IMG/VR virus record: IMGVR_UViG_3300025009_000181
Coordinates: 1 to 44,625 of that record
DNA from: a virus
DNA length: 44,625 nucleotides
Strand: one strand, 5' to 3'
In this document: positions 17,493 through 24,858 of the stretch, piece by piece
Layout: each line of letters begins with the position of its first letter
Position numbering within the stretch: position 1 is the stretch's first letter
Notes under the pieces: model-generated
What the model saw: only the letters and a program-made list of their open reading frames with translations
Database searches by the model: none
Told to the model about the DNA's origin: nothing
Translations under genes and position numbers: made by a program

Positions 17493-19648
17493 TTATCACC
17501 TCCACTTCCACCGGTCGCCGCAGCCGATTTTTCATCGATCGCCGCTCTCCTCTTGTCATCCGTTATTTTCGCCATCAGTGTCGCCATATCTATCGTCATC
17601 CTCCGGTTCTCATCCCGCTCGTGCTGCTGTATATCCATCTGCTTCGTCATAATTCGTGCACGGAAATCGAGCATGGAATCGTCAATCACGGCACCGACTT
17701 TCTTCGCGTCGATTTTCACCTGCGCCCACTTGATTGCGATTTCCTCCTGCTTCAGTTTTTGTTCCATTTCCTGTGCCGCCATCATCTGCTGTTGTGTCAC
17801 CTGCAGGGAATTTATGAAGTCCTTAAGCAGGGATATGTAGAATTCCGGTTGCTTATTCCCCATATTGGACACGTATTTGGTGGCGAGATTATGTATCTGC
17901 TCCGGACCAATGATGCCGGGGAAGACTTGATTCATAGAGGCAAGGAAGGTGAACATCGCCTGTACTTTTTGTGCCTCCGCCATACCAATTTGCGTGTCCG
18001 CACCGAGGGAAGCGCGGCACCGGATCCGCCCCTTTATCTGCTCGGGGGATACAGTGACAGGTACGCCATCCACCGGAACGGTAAAGGGGGCGCTCATGTG
18101 GTGCTGATATAAGATTGCGCATTTCCGGTAGTGGTCACTCACGCCGGTTTCCGCAAAAAGACGTGCCACCATATCGATTCTGGACTGGCCAGCGGATTGT
18201 ATCATCTGAATACCGGCGGCGGTCTTATTAAGACTATCCGCATCGGTTCCTTGGTTGTAACGGGTGGTACCGGTCCTGTTTTCCTTCATCCCCTCGATCG
18301 CTTCAAGCAGGTGCAATACACCGGAATCGAAAGGCTTCGGGTATTCGGTGCGGATGCGTTCGGGGTCGAGCAGGATCGCATCACCGGGGATGTTCTCAAG
18401 CAGTTCCCGAATCGGGACCTTTCCCCCCGGCTTGATGAAGGTACGACCAAGGGAGGAGAAGTCGAAATTATCGAGGATGCGGCGGATGAGCATGGTTTTG
18501 AGGTTCTGTATATCAAGGAGAAGCTCCGAGAACGCGATGCCGAAAAGCTTGTAGCAATCAATTATAGGTGATAATGCGCTCATCATCGTCGTGTTATAGT
18601 CATTCAACTCCCAACGGAGCAGCACCTCATCTTCCGCCACCCAGCAGATGATATTCTCCAGCACCCCGTCACCATCGACGTCACACCGAGTATACCACTG
18701 CACCAGCTTGAGCGTCTTCTTCAGGTTCTTTGCGCTGTCGTACGGGTCGCCGGAATCGGAATAAGATGAGGAGGAAACAGTCGCACCACCGGACGACTCC
18801 CCCTGCCCATCCATATATGACTGCTCTTCCGTGTTGTCCGTCTTCTTCTCAGATGATAGGTGGCGGGATAAACGATCCAAATTGTTGAACAGCTTCTCCC
18901 CCGATTCCTTCTGATACTGCCGGTCCGTCCGCACCAGATAATCCATCGTCACCCGGCTGCTGTACCCCTTCCCATACTCATCGTTCATGAACTTGCACTT
19001 GCGGTCAACAAGTACGTCCCAATGCGGGAGGTTGTGGATGAGCAACCCATCCCGTGTCGTGGTCGTGGTGCGAATATCGATGTCGGTGTAGGTCCCGTCA
19101 CCGTTGTCCGTGTATTCCTCCAACTCCACATCGGGGGCAGCGGCAATCATCTGCATTTGCTGATAATTCGCCCCCGGTATGCGTTCCTTCAATGATGCGT
19201 AAACCGTGTCCCAAGCCTGTGCCACAAATGCGGTATCAGAGACGAGCGCGTCCTTGAACCACTGATAGAACAGGATATACATCGACTTCTCATCATCATC
19301 ATCGATATCCTGCCGTATTTTCGTGAGGAGCGCTTTCCCGATGATCGCCGGTTGACCCTCAATCGTGAGTTCCACCTTGGGATCGGATGATATAAATGTA
19401 CTCATCAGAGACGGCATCACCCACTCGATCGTTTCCAGAATGTCGCGGCTGATAAACTTCGACCGACCTGACGCCTCGTTTCCCAACGGTTTCCCGTAAT
19501 ACCGGCTCCACCTTTTCGTTCGCTCCGGTCCCTGTATTTCCCCGATGTAACGTTCCGCGTCCTTCACCTCCTCCACCACCATATCCTCGATGTACTTCTC
19601 CAGCGTCTTGATCGGGCGACCCTCTTTGTCAACCGTTATATCTGCCAT
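17489..19648 (-). CDS. Portal protein
   Basis: This 719-residue protein starts at ATG 19648 after GAGGGG. It lies between the large terminase and scaffold/coat genes, and its length is typical of podovirus portals (about 550-750). Features include an early Trp-Val-Met-Pro-Ser-Leu segment, several Trp/Tyr-rich strands, Gly-Arg-Thr-Phe-Ile-Lys-Pro-Gly-Gly-Lys, and a long C-terminal helical barrel-like region rich in Gln, Met and Lys (residues about 560-700). It ends in an Ala-Ala-Thr-Gly-Gly-Ser tail. These match the stem and barrel layout of portal rings. The assignment rests on synteny plus overall architecture. Confidence 0.88.
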   Translation of the reverse strand: MADITVDKEGRPIKTLEKYIEDMVVEEVKDAERYIGEIQGPERTKRWSRYYGKPLGNEASGRSKFISRDILETIEWVMPSLMSTFISSDPKVELTIEGQPAIIGKALLTKIRQDIDDDDEKSMYILFYQWFKDALVSDTAFVAQAWDTVYASLKERIPGANYQQMQMIAAAPDVELEEYTDNGDGTYTDIDIRTTTTTRDGLLIHNLPHWDVLVDRKCKFMNDEYGKGYSSRVTMDYLVRTDRQYQKESGEKLFNNLDRLSRHLSSEKKTDNTEEQSYMDGQGESSGGATVSSSSYSDSGDPYDSAKNLKKTLKLVQWYTRCDVDGDGVLENIICWVAEDEVLLRWELNDYNTTMMSALSPIIDCYKLFGIAFSELLLDIQNLKTMLIRRILDNFDFSSLGRTFIKPGGKVPIRELLENIPGDAILLDPERIRTEYPKPFDSGVLHLLEAIEGMKENRTGTTRYNQGTDADSLNKTAAGIQMIQSAGQSRIDMVARLFAETGVSDHYRKCAILYQHHMSAPFTVPVDGVPVTVSPEQIKGRIRCRASLGADTQIGMAEAQKVQAMFTFLASMNQVFPGIIGPEQIHNLATKYVSNMGNKQPEFYISLLKDFINSLQVTQQQMMAAQEMEQKLKQEEIAIKWAQVKIDAKKVGAVIDDSMLDFRARIMTKQMDIQQHERDENRRMTIDMATLMAKITDDKRRAAIDEKSAAATGGSGGDK

Positions 19649-19707
19649 GGTATTCCCCTCATCTAATAATATGGTGGTGGAGTTGGTGCTTTGGTTCGCG
19701 TTGGTGG

Positions 19708-19905
19708 TTAACTTGACACCGTTACCGTCAGCGTGTTGTCCGGTACGTCCGAATTGGCGGCACCGGCGGTAATTCCGCCATGTACGTGTGCGGCGTAAGC
19801 TGCGGCGTTTGCCACGTTGTCCGCCACCAGTATTGCCACGATTTTCCTCACCGCATCCCGCGTCACCCGATCCGGAATTCTGTTCACATAATCATTGATC
19901 GTCAT
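19708..19905 (-). CDS. Small hypothetical protein between terminase and portal
   Basis: This 65-residue protein starts at ATG 19905 with a strong AAGGAG site eight bases upstream. The N-terminal half is a short charged helix (Asp-Arg-Val-Thr-Arg-Asp-Ala-Val-Arg-Lys). The middle is Ala-rich and the end is a Thr/Val strand. It has no Cys and no recognisable domain. Its position between terminase and portal is often held by small head-assembly or packaging factors, but nothing more can be said from sequence. Confidence 0.65.
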   Translation of the reverse strand: MTINDYVNRIPDRVTRDAVRKIVAILVADNVANAAAYAAHVHGGITAGAANSDVPDNTLTVTVSS

Positions 19906-19955
19906 TTTCTTTCTCCTTCCGTGTGATCACCGTTTATGTTCATCCACCGGTTGAA

Positions 19956-21368
19956 TTACCGGTAGTCCAATACTGAATAGGGTTCTCTTCCCCCGCGATC
20001 CACCCGCCCCCCGTACTCCCGATCCCGCCCCTCCATCATCTTTCGGCGGATGTTCTCATAGGACCCATTACCTGACGAGACGGCAGCATTGTTGGTATCA
20101 TCTACCAATTCAATTCCGCATGCGCCAGTACGTAATGAATCGGCAAAATGCGAGGACCAGTCGTGTACTGGCATCAACCGGAAGATACCATTCTTGCTGT
20201 CCCACTCGCGGCGGTATGATGCTAGTGCGGAAACGCCGTGTTCACACTTCACATTGTCGAAGTAAAAATTAGAGAACCGGGAGCGGACAATTTCCACACC
20301 AATTTGCACATCAGCGACTCGCGGCACCCGCACAAAATCAATCCCCGCCATACTCGCTATTTGTCTAATCGTTTCCGCGTTTTCTCCCCCGGTATGCTGC
20401 GGACGCTCGACATCGTGTGGTGCGAGGTGTGTCCCGTATTTATACCCAAGCTGTTCCTTCTTTTCATCCAACACCTTCTTATAGTGCCCAATTCCCTTGC
20501 TGTGGTTCCAGTACAGGTCGATGAATTTGATCATAAACCCGTCCACCTGGAAGAACCAGATCACCATATCATCACTGCGACCGGCACCAAGGTCCCAGCA
20601 AGTATGTACGGGGAGATAGTTGTTGAATGGCACCGGGCAGATGCGTCCTCTTTTCCTTGCTTCCATTATCTCTTCGGCGTAGTATGCCCCCGGCATCGTC
20701 GCTTCGAAGCTGCAGTAATACTCTTGCCGTATCAGCTCCTCACTCATACCGGACTCGCGCTCGTCCTGTATATCGGCTTCAGACAGTACCTTCGTGTCCT
20801 CCACCGTGAGCAGTTCACAGAACCAGTCCTTCTTCTTTTTTGCCATCTCGTACAGCAGATACCCGTGGTTGTGCCCACGCGGGGTGTAGTTGAACAGCGC
20901 CCACCCGCCGTTTTCCTTCAGGATCGGCCGTATATAGTTCCACGCATCGGGGTCCTGCAGTGCGTATTCACTGTACACGCACCCAATCGGGTTGGTGCCG
21001 ACTATTGAATCGATGTTATCGCTCCCCACCACTTGAAATATCGACCCGTAGTTTGTCTCGATTTTCATTTCGGTGTTATTCATCGACTTTCGCACAACCG
21101 GTGGGATATGGTCTATGTACTTAAATCCATCCTTATCAATCCCATCCCAGATAATCTTTTTCCCCTGCTTATACGTGGGGAAAAAATAAAAATATGTCCC
21201 GATCCTTTTATGCATCTCCTTTGCCATTAAGTTGATCAGCGACTTGTCTTTCCCGGCGCGTCGGTGCCAGATCGCAACCCCACGCTTGTACCCGTTTGCG
21301 ATACAGTTGAACAGGTTCGCCTGATACCACCGGGGTTTATAGTTATACGGTATTGTGATTGCGGACAT
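19956..21368 (-). CDS. terL: Terminase large subunit
   Basis: This 470-residue DNA-packaging motor has an N-terminal ATPase and a C-terminal RNase H-like nuclease. The Walker A-like motif is Trp-His-Arg-Arg-Ala-Gly-Lys at 34-40. Walker B is the hydrophobic strand ending Tyr-Ser-Glu at 132-134, with Glu134 as the likely catalytic residue. The coupling motif is Asn-Tyr-Thr-Pro at 160-163. The nuclease begins at Cys-Trp-Asp-Leu-Gly at 257-261 (Asp259), followed by Asp266/267, and a later His-Asp-Trp-Ser-Ser-His-Phe-Ala-Asp motif supplies further acidic residues. Length fits the T7/N4-like group. It precedes the portal gene, as expected. Confidence 0.93.
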   Translation of the reverse strand: MSAITIPYNYKPRWYQANLFNCIANGYKRGVAIWHRRAGKDKSLINLMAKEMHKRIGTYFYFFPTYKQGKKIIWDGIDKDGFKYIDHIPPVVRKSMNNTEMKIETNYGSIFQVVGSDNIDSIVGTNPIGCVYSEYALQDPDAWNYIRPILKENGGWALFNYTPRGHNHGYLLYEMAKKKKDWFCELLTVEDTKVLSEADIQDERESGMSEELIRQEYYCSFEATMPGAYYAEEIMEARKRGRICPVPFNNYLPVHTCWDLGAGRSDDMVIWFFQVDGFMIKFIDLYWNHSKGIGHYKKVLDEKKEQLGYKYGTHLAPHDVERPQHTGGENAETIRQIASMAGIDFVRVPRVADVQIGVEIVRSRFSNFYFDNVKCEHGVSALASYRREWDSKNGIFRLMPVHDWSSHFADSLRTGACGIELVDDTNNAAVSSGNGSYENIRRKMMEGRDREYGGRVDRGGREPYSVLDYR

Positions 21369-21403
21369 TAGTTTCCCTCTTATGCACCTGTTGGTCCACC
21401 GGT

Positions 21404-21835
21404 TTATTTCTCCACGTTGAAGCTATCGATTATCAGCACCTGTACCTTCTCCCCACCCTCTATTTTCGTCATCTCCAGCATTTCCGCCGCGATCTTCACC
21501 GCGTCCAGTCTCGTCTTGTTATCGGATAATGCGGTGCTGTACGCGAATTCCCCCTCACGCGTTAGTTTCGCTTCTTGGTAACTCGCGTCGAGTGCCGCGT
21601 TCAGCTTTTCCGCTACCTTCTTTACCGTTACCCCCGCGTCCTCCAACACCTTCAGTACCTTATTCCGCGCTTCCTCTTTTGCCTTCTTCCCCGCTGCCTC
21701 CAGGTTGAATCCCCCCTCCACCAGTTCCCGTATATTATCGCGGGTAAGGAACGGCTTGAGCGCTTCTTCGGGGGGGAACGCCTTATCCATTATCGTCGGT
21801 TCCATCACCTCCATCTCCTTCACTGTCATCACCAT
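21404..21835 (-). CDS. Candidate small terminase subunit
   Basis: This is a helical protein of about 143 residues directly upstream of the large terminase gene. The exact start is unsure: several in-frame ATGs lie between 21790 and 21835. I use 21835 because GGGGGG lies four bases upstream; 21805 is also plausible. The centre is Lys/Glu/Ala-rich coiled coil. The C-terminal section contains Asp-Asn-Lys-Thr-Arg-Leu-Asp-Ala-Val-Lys, a pattern common in oligomerising regions of small terminases, followed by a short hydrophobic strand. It overlaps the end of the helix-turn-helix gene by about 50 bases. Either this or that protein could be the DNA-recognising subunit. Confidence 0.65.
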   Translation of the reverse strand: MVMTVKEMEVMEPTIMDKAFPPEEALKPFLTRDNIRELVEGGFNLEAAGKKAKEEARNKVLKVLEDAGVTVKKVAEKLNAALDASYQEAKLTREGEFAYSTALSDNKTRLDAVKIAAEMLEMTKIEGGEKVQVLIIDSFNVEK

Positions 21836-22376
21836 CGGTCCCCCCACCGGACCCCCAATCGCGTCTCCAGAAGTCTGGTGTGACTTTTTCTCCGTGTTTT
21901 GCTTTAAGCCTATTGATGTATTCACTTCTCTTTCTACTGTCAACGAGTTCGGTCCCCACTTTACGTGCATTTGCTTCCTCCTCTATCAGGCTGCAGAATT
22001 TTATCATCCACAGATCGAGTTCCCACGGTATCGCTCGGGGTCGTCCGTCGGGGAGCTTGTGTACCGGCATTCCGTACTTTTGCATATAGAGACGTGCCGT
22101 ATCGGTGGTTGCGATCCCGGTGTAGTACAGTATCCCCCGGTGCGGCCACTTTATGTTTGTCCACCCAACCAGCCACCACCCGGTGTCTCTTTCTTCCCCC
22201 AAGATCCTCTCGTACAGCGACTTCGCGATATAGCTGTACATGTTGTCCCGTGGGTTGAACATTTCGATCGGGTTTTGCAGTTGGTTTTTTGCGTTTCGGG
22301 GTCGTCCGTCTGGGGTTCCCCCCGGTGATCCCGGTCGTCCCAGCAGTACCGGCCTTTTCTGTCTCGTGCTACTCAT
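21783..22376 (-). CDS. Winged helix-turn-helix protein, candidate small terminase or late regulator
   Basis: This 197-residue protein starts at ATG 22376, 12 bases after AAGGAGG; no other in-frame start lies near that site. Residues about 75-125 look like an excisionase/Nu1-type winged helix: Leu-Tyr-Tyr-Thr-Gly-Ile-Ala, then Thr-Ala-Arg-Leu-Tyr-Met, then Gly-Met-Pro-Val-His-Lys, then Arg-Pro-Arg-Ala-Ile-Pro-Trp-Glu-Leu-Asp. The C-terminus is a disordered Gly/Asp-rich acidic tail. It is the first gene of the leftward late operon, next to the repeat-rich control region, so it could bind the packaging site or regulate transcription. DNA binding is inferred. Confidence 0.72.
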   Translation of the reverse strand: MSSTRQKRPVLLGRPGSPGGTPDGRPRNAKNQLQNPIEMFNPRDNMYSYIAKSLYERILGEERDTGWWLVGWTNIKWPHRGILYYTGIATTDTARLYMQKYGMPVHKLPDGRPRAIPWELDLWMIKFCSLIEEEANARKVGTELVDSRKRSEYINRLKAKHGEKVTPDFWRRDWGSGGGTDGDDSEGDGGDGTDDNG

Positions 22377-22485
22377 ACGCGTACCATACCTCCTTCCACA
22401 CCTCCATTCCCTGTCTTTTTGGTTTCCCCCGAATAATACTACCAGTATAGCCTCACGCGAAAGTATATTCTGGTCGGAAGTAGGT

Positions 22486-22540
22486 ATATATATCCATACG
22501 GGACCCATTTTTTTTAATGACGGACCGTATGGATATATAT
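22486..22540. repeat. 16-bp perfect inverted repeat upstream of the late operon
   Basis: ATATATATCCATACGG at 22486-22501 is perfectly complementary to 22525-22540, with a 23-base spacer containing T8. GGGACCC at 22500-22506 and GGGTCCC at 22543-22549 add an alternative pairing. The dyad lies 110-165 bp upstream of the first late gene in an otherwise GC-rich area. It could be an operator or a bidirectional transcription barrier. Confidence 0.75.
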
Positions 22541-22675
22541 TTGGGTCCCTTTCGGGTCCTCCCTGCGGCATCATGGGGGGTGGGTGCATGATCAGCAGCG
22601 GGGTCCCCTCCCCTATACGGCAACCCCACCTACCCCTACCTGCAGGACCAGCCAGCCCCCCCCCCAAGCAGGTGC

Positions 22676-22839
22676 GTTAACCGCCACCACCACCAACGTT
22701 AACCGACCAGCCAACCCCAGCCGCCCCCCGTTAACCGATCACCCCAGCCCACGTTTACGTTAACCGCAGATTGGTGGTGGGTTGACGCTACCCTCCCCCC
22801 GCGCATGAGTTAACCGGGCAGGGTAGGTGAGGTTAACGC
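22676..22839. repeat. Cluster of six GTTAACCG-type repeats
   Basis: GTTAACCG occurs at 22676, 22698, 22730, 22759 and 22809, and an inverted GTTAACC copy occurs at 22832-22839 read on the other strand. Spacings are 22, 32, 29, 50 and about 23 bp. No gene is visible in 22377-23096. The cluster lies between the divergent late and early blocks and next to candidate small-terminase genes. It may be an iteron-type replication origin, a regulator binding array or a packaging site. Confidence 0.8.
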
Positions 22840-22906
22840 GCTGACTGCCCCAGCCGGGGGCGAGACGATCGGGGAGTGTGGAGCGGAATTCCCAGTGTGG
22901 CATCGG

Positions 22907-22916
22907 CTCTATAGAG
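22907..22916. promoter_or_regulatory. Candidate upstream activator site for sigma-54 promoter A
   Basis: CTCTATAGAG is a perfect 10-bp palindrome centred about 95 bp upstream of the -24 element at 23009. The same TCTATAGA core occurs about 105 bp upstream of the second sigma-54 promoter. Position and dyad symmetry fit an enhancer-binding-protein site; this is inference. Confidence 0.55.
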
Positions 22917-23008
22917 AGCACACCACAGGTAGGGGACGCGAGGAGGAGGGGCGGGGGCAGGAGGCCCGGACGACGGGCACCACGGCGGGCATCGGGACCA
23001 CTACGGAC

Positions 23009-23024
23009 TGGCACGCCGGTTGCA
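23009..23024 (+). promoter_or_regulatory. Sigma-54 promoter A for the first early gene block
   Basis: TGGCAC at 23009-23014, five bases, then TTGCA at 23020-23024. The -24 GG and -12 GC are separated by exactly 10 bases, the invariant sigma-54 spacing. Transcription would start near 23035, upstream of the gene at 23097. The flanks CGGA(C/T) before and GTTGCAA across the -12 are shared with promoter B. Confidence 0.82.
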
Positions 23025-23096
23025 ATTCCGGTGGTGGGGGGCAGGCACCGCACCCCAGCCCACCGGGGGGCACGATCCCGGCAGGAGCAACCCACC

Positions 23097-23297
23097 ATGA
23101 CGCAACCAGGAGCAGGAACCGCACGCGTACTGTCCGTGCTGATGTGCACAACCCCAGCAGGAGCACCGCAGGCGTGGGGCACCGCAACGGAGCAACCGGA
23201 CGGGAGCTGGCGAGTGGAGCTGTGGTCCGCCACAGCGAAGGATCAGGATGGGCAGGATGCACAGGTGTGGTCAGGAACCGCACGGCAGGATGGGTGA
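23097..23297 (+). CDS. Small early protein, unknown
   Basis: This 66-residue protein starts at ATG 23097 with GGAG about ten bases upstream, 60-75 bases downstream of the predicted sigma-54 start. The sequence is rich in Ala, Gly, Gln, Asp and Trp, with Val-Glu-Leu-Trp and Gln-Val-Trp-Ser-Gly strands suggesting a small beta domain. No motif is recognised. It is the first gene of the early region and is followed by a 13-G tract and GC-rich hairpin. A host-takeover role is only suggested by its position. Confidence 0.62.
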   Translation: MTQPGAGTARVLSVLMCTTPAGAPQAWGTATEQPDGSWRVELWSATAKDQDGQDAQVWSGTARQDG

Positions 23298-23298
23298 T

Positions 23299-23320
23299 GG
23301 GGGGGGGGGGGAATCCCCCC
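23299..23320 (+). repeat. 13-G tract forming a G/C hairpin between early genes
   Basis: Thirteen consecutive G residues (23299-23311), AAT, then six C residues (23315-23320) can form a six-pair hairpin with a very small loop. It lies immediately after the stop of the first early gene and before an A/C-rich leader with AGGAGGA. The long homopolymer is also a likely site of length variation or sequencing uncertainty. Confidence 0.65.
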
Positions 23321-23375
23321 AATCCAACCAGGAGGACACACCAAACCACAGCCGGGACACCGGCAGAAAGCGAGC

Positions 23376-23699
23376 ATGACCATGACAACGAACACCACCA
23401 CAGGCAAGGGCAAGGGCAGCAAGGGCACCGTCAACACCGCTGACGACACCACAGGCAAACCGGAGGCCAGCACCGGGAGGAGACAGGCGATGAGTGAGGA
23501 CTGGGATTTCACGACAGATGAGCAGGGTCAGCGAGTGCCGTTAACCAACGAGACGTGGCCGAATAACCGGGATCGGTGCTACGATTGCGGCAGCACCATA
23601 CCTGGCCACCACACGCCACTGTGCGAGATGGCACCAGAGGGGGCAGTACGGGACCTGCCCGCCAAACCTGGGACGCAGTGGTGGGATCGGGATCGGTAG
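23376..23699 (+). CDS. Small early protein with Thr/Lys leader and Cys pair
   Basis: This frame of 107 residues begins at ATG 23376; the ATG at 23382 and an internal ATG at 23490 with GGGAGGAG upstream are also possible. Residues 1-36 form a Thr/Lys/Gly-rich leader that closely resembles the leader of the next gene at both protein and DNA level. Residues 39-107 form a distinct domain with Cys-Tyr-Asp-Cys followed by His-His and a further Cys, a possible zinc site, plus several Trp. No family is recognised. The shared leader argues that the upstream start is real. Confidence 0.65.
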   Translation: MTMTTNTTTGKGKGSKGTVNTADDTTGKPEASTGRRQAMSEDWDFTTDEQGQRVPLTNETWPNNRDRCYDCGSTIPGHHTPLCEMAPEGAVRDLPAKPGTQWWDRDR

Positions 23700-23726
23700 G
23701 GGCAGGCAGAGACGACACACGACACA

Positions 23727-23747
23727 GCCCCCCCGCATCAGGGGGGC
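23727..23747 (+). repeat. GC-rich intercistronic hairpin
   Basis: GCCCCCC at 23727-23733 pairs with GGGGGGC at 23741-23747 around a seven-base loop. It lies between the early genes ending at 23699 and starting at 23788, followed by an A/C-rich stretch and AAGGAG. It is not followed by a U-tract, so RNA processing or stability is as likely as termination. Confidence 0.65.
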
Positions 23748-23787
23748 ACCACACCACACACCCCACACGGGGAGAAGGAGACACACC

Positions 23788-24165
23788 ATGACGACGAACA
23801 CGACCACCACCAGCAAGACCACAGGCAAGGGGACCAGCAAGGGGAAGACCGGACACGACACCACCAGCAAACCGGAAGCACCGGACACGACACCAACGAC
23901 GAGGGAACAGCTGGGGTACAAGGGGGAAGTCGAGCTGGTCGACGGGAAGCTGCACTCGCATCGGGTCGAGTGCGCATGCGGCAACGTGAGATGGGTCGCA
24001 CCGGGGGATCTGTTCCAGGTCCACGAGTGCAAGCCGTGTGTGGCGAGGAGGAGAAAGGACAAGCGGAACGAGAAGGCAAAGGACAAGCGCGCCGTGAAGA
24101 GCATCGCGAAGCTGGAGGAGAAGCTGGCGGCTGCAAAGGCGAAAGCGGGAGTGGGAGCCGCGTGA
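23788..24165 (+). CDS. Early zinc-ribbon-like protein with basic C-terminus
   Basis: This 125-residue protein starts at ATG 23788 with AAGGAG eight bases upstream. The first 35 residues are the Thr/Lys leader shared with the preceding gene. Residues 62-90 hold Cys-x-Cys (Cys-Ala-Cys-Gly-Asn) and Cys-x2-Cys (Cys-Lys-Pro-Cys), a likely zinc ribbon. The C-terminus is strongly basic and helical with Lys-Arg repeats, then an Ala/Lys coiled coil. A nucleic-acid-binding early protein is a reasonable inference. Confidence 0.68.
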   Translation: MTTNTTTTSKTTGKGTSKGKTGHDTTSKPEAPDTTPTTREQLGYKGEVELVDGKLHSHRVECACGNVRWVAPGDLFQVHECKPCVARRRKDKRNEKAKDKRAVKSIAKLEEKLAAAKAKAGVGAA

Positions 24166-24177
24166 TGCAACCAGGAT

Positions 24178-24218
24178 GGCACCGGGGGATCGGCAGCGAC
24201 ACCACAGCCCCCGGTGCC
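24178..24218 (+). repeat. GC-rich intercistronic hairpin
   Basis: GGCACCGGGGG at 24178-24188 pairs perfectly with CCCCCGGTGCC at 24208-24218 (11 bp, 19-base loop). It lies between genes ending at 24165 and starting at 24271, followed by an A/C-rich leader and AGGAGGA. It is the third such hairpin in this early block. Confidence 0.7.
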
Positions 24219-24270
24219 CCCCGAATGGCAGTACGAGACAACCAGACACAACACAACAGGAGGATTTGTC

Positions 24271-24561
24271 ATGAGTGAAAAGAAACGAGTTGCTGATCTG
24301 TGGCGCACCCTACACGACACGCTGGAGGCGTACCGCACCCTGGAGACGTACCTGAACGACAACGAGTACGAGAGGGTGTACGACAGGATGTACGAAGACC
24401 TTGGGGAGCAGGGGTTTGAGGTTCTTACATGGCACCGGGGGGAGATGTATGTGAACTGGTATGAGGGGATGTACGGTGTCGGCACCCTATCGATGGAGGA
24501 CATGGTGGTGGAACTGCAGGACCTTGAACAGGCACTGACGGAAAGTAGAGGTGACGCATGA
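24271..24561 (+). CDS. Small acidic helical early protein
   Basis: This 96-residue protein starts at ATG 24271 preceded by AGGAGGA. It is acidic and rich in Tyr, Glu, Leu and Met, with helices around Trp-Arg-Thr-Leu-His-Asp-Thr-Leu-Glu and Leu-Gln-Asp-Leu-Glu-Gln-Ala-Leu. No Cys or catalytic motif is present. Small acidic proteins near phage early promoters sometimes inhibit host enzymes; here that remains speculation. Its stop overlaps the next start by ATGA. Confidence 0.7.
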   Translation: MSEKKRVADLWRTLHDTLEAYRTLETYLNDNEYERVYDRMYEDLGEQGFEVLTWHRGEMYVNWYEGMYGVGTLSMEDMVVELQDLEQALTESRGDA

Positions 24562-24674
24562 GTAGACTGGCGATGGTAGAGCTTGCACACAGGCAAGCGG
24601 ATACGCTGCTGCTGATCCAGCGGCTGCGGTGGATGGCGGATCGGCTGGAGGAGATGATGAGGAGAGGCAGATAA
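24558..24674 (+). CDS. 38-residue amphipathic helical microprotein
   Basis: ATG 24558 overlaps the preceding stop (ATGA), and AGAGGTGACGC lies upstream. The product is a single Leu/Met/Arg amphipathic helix ending Arg-Arg-Gly-Arg at a TAA. The same frame stays open after that TAA for 22 more codons (24675-24740), with similar Arg/Leu-rich character, ending just before the next gene. The TAA may be a recent nonsense change, or the continuation may be chance. Confidence 0.5.
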   Translation: MSRLAMVELAHRQADTLLLIQRLRWMADRLEEMMRRGR

Positions 24675-24744
24675 CTGGAGAAGGAGACGCTGCGAAGGGT
24701 GAGGCAGCGGGTAACGATGGCAAAAAGAAGAATGGAGGGGTAAC

Positions 24745-24858
24745 ATGAAGGACAAGTGGAGACATGCGCTCATGGTGGCGCTATACCCGCAAGTGGCGCT
24801 CACCATACTGGCACTATTCGTAATCGCAACGTATCTATTCATAACAGGAGGTGTGTAA
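24745..24858 (+). CDS. 37-residue single-pass membrane protein
   Basis: ATG 24745 follows GGAGGGG. A short charged start (Lys-Asp-Lys-Trp-Arg-His) precedes one hydrophobic segment of about 22 residues (Val-Ala-Leu-Thr-Ile-Leu-Ala-Leu-Phe-Val-Ile-Ala), ending Gly-Gly-Val at TAA. Its stop overlaps the next start (TAATG), and its last codons form that gene's AGGAGG site. Tiny early membrane proteins can alter host envelope functions; the role here is unknown. Confidence 0.6.
   Translation: MKDKWRHALMVALYPQVALTILALFVIATYLFITGGV

Noticed and set aside
22676-22839. Possible CRISPR array
   Set aside because: The repeated unit is only about 8 bp, spacings vary from 22 to 50 bp and one copy is inverted; this is an iteron-type pattern.
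24164-24278. Short rightward frame beginning ATG 24164 (37 codons)
   Set aside because: It runs through the intercistronic hairpin and the ribosome site of the next gene, has no Shine-Dalgarno of its own and no protein-like pattern.
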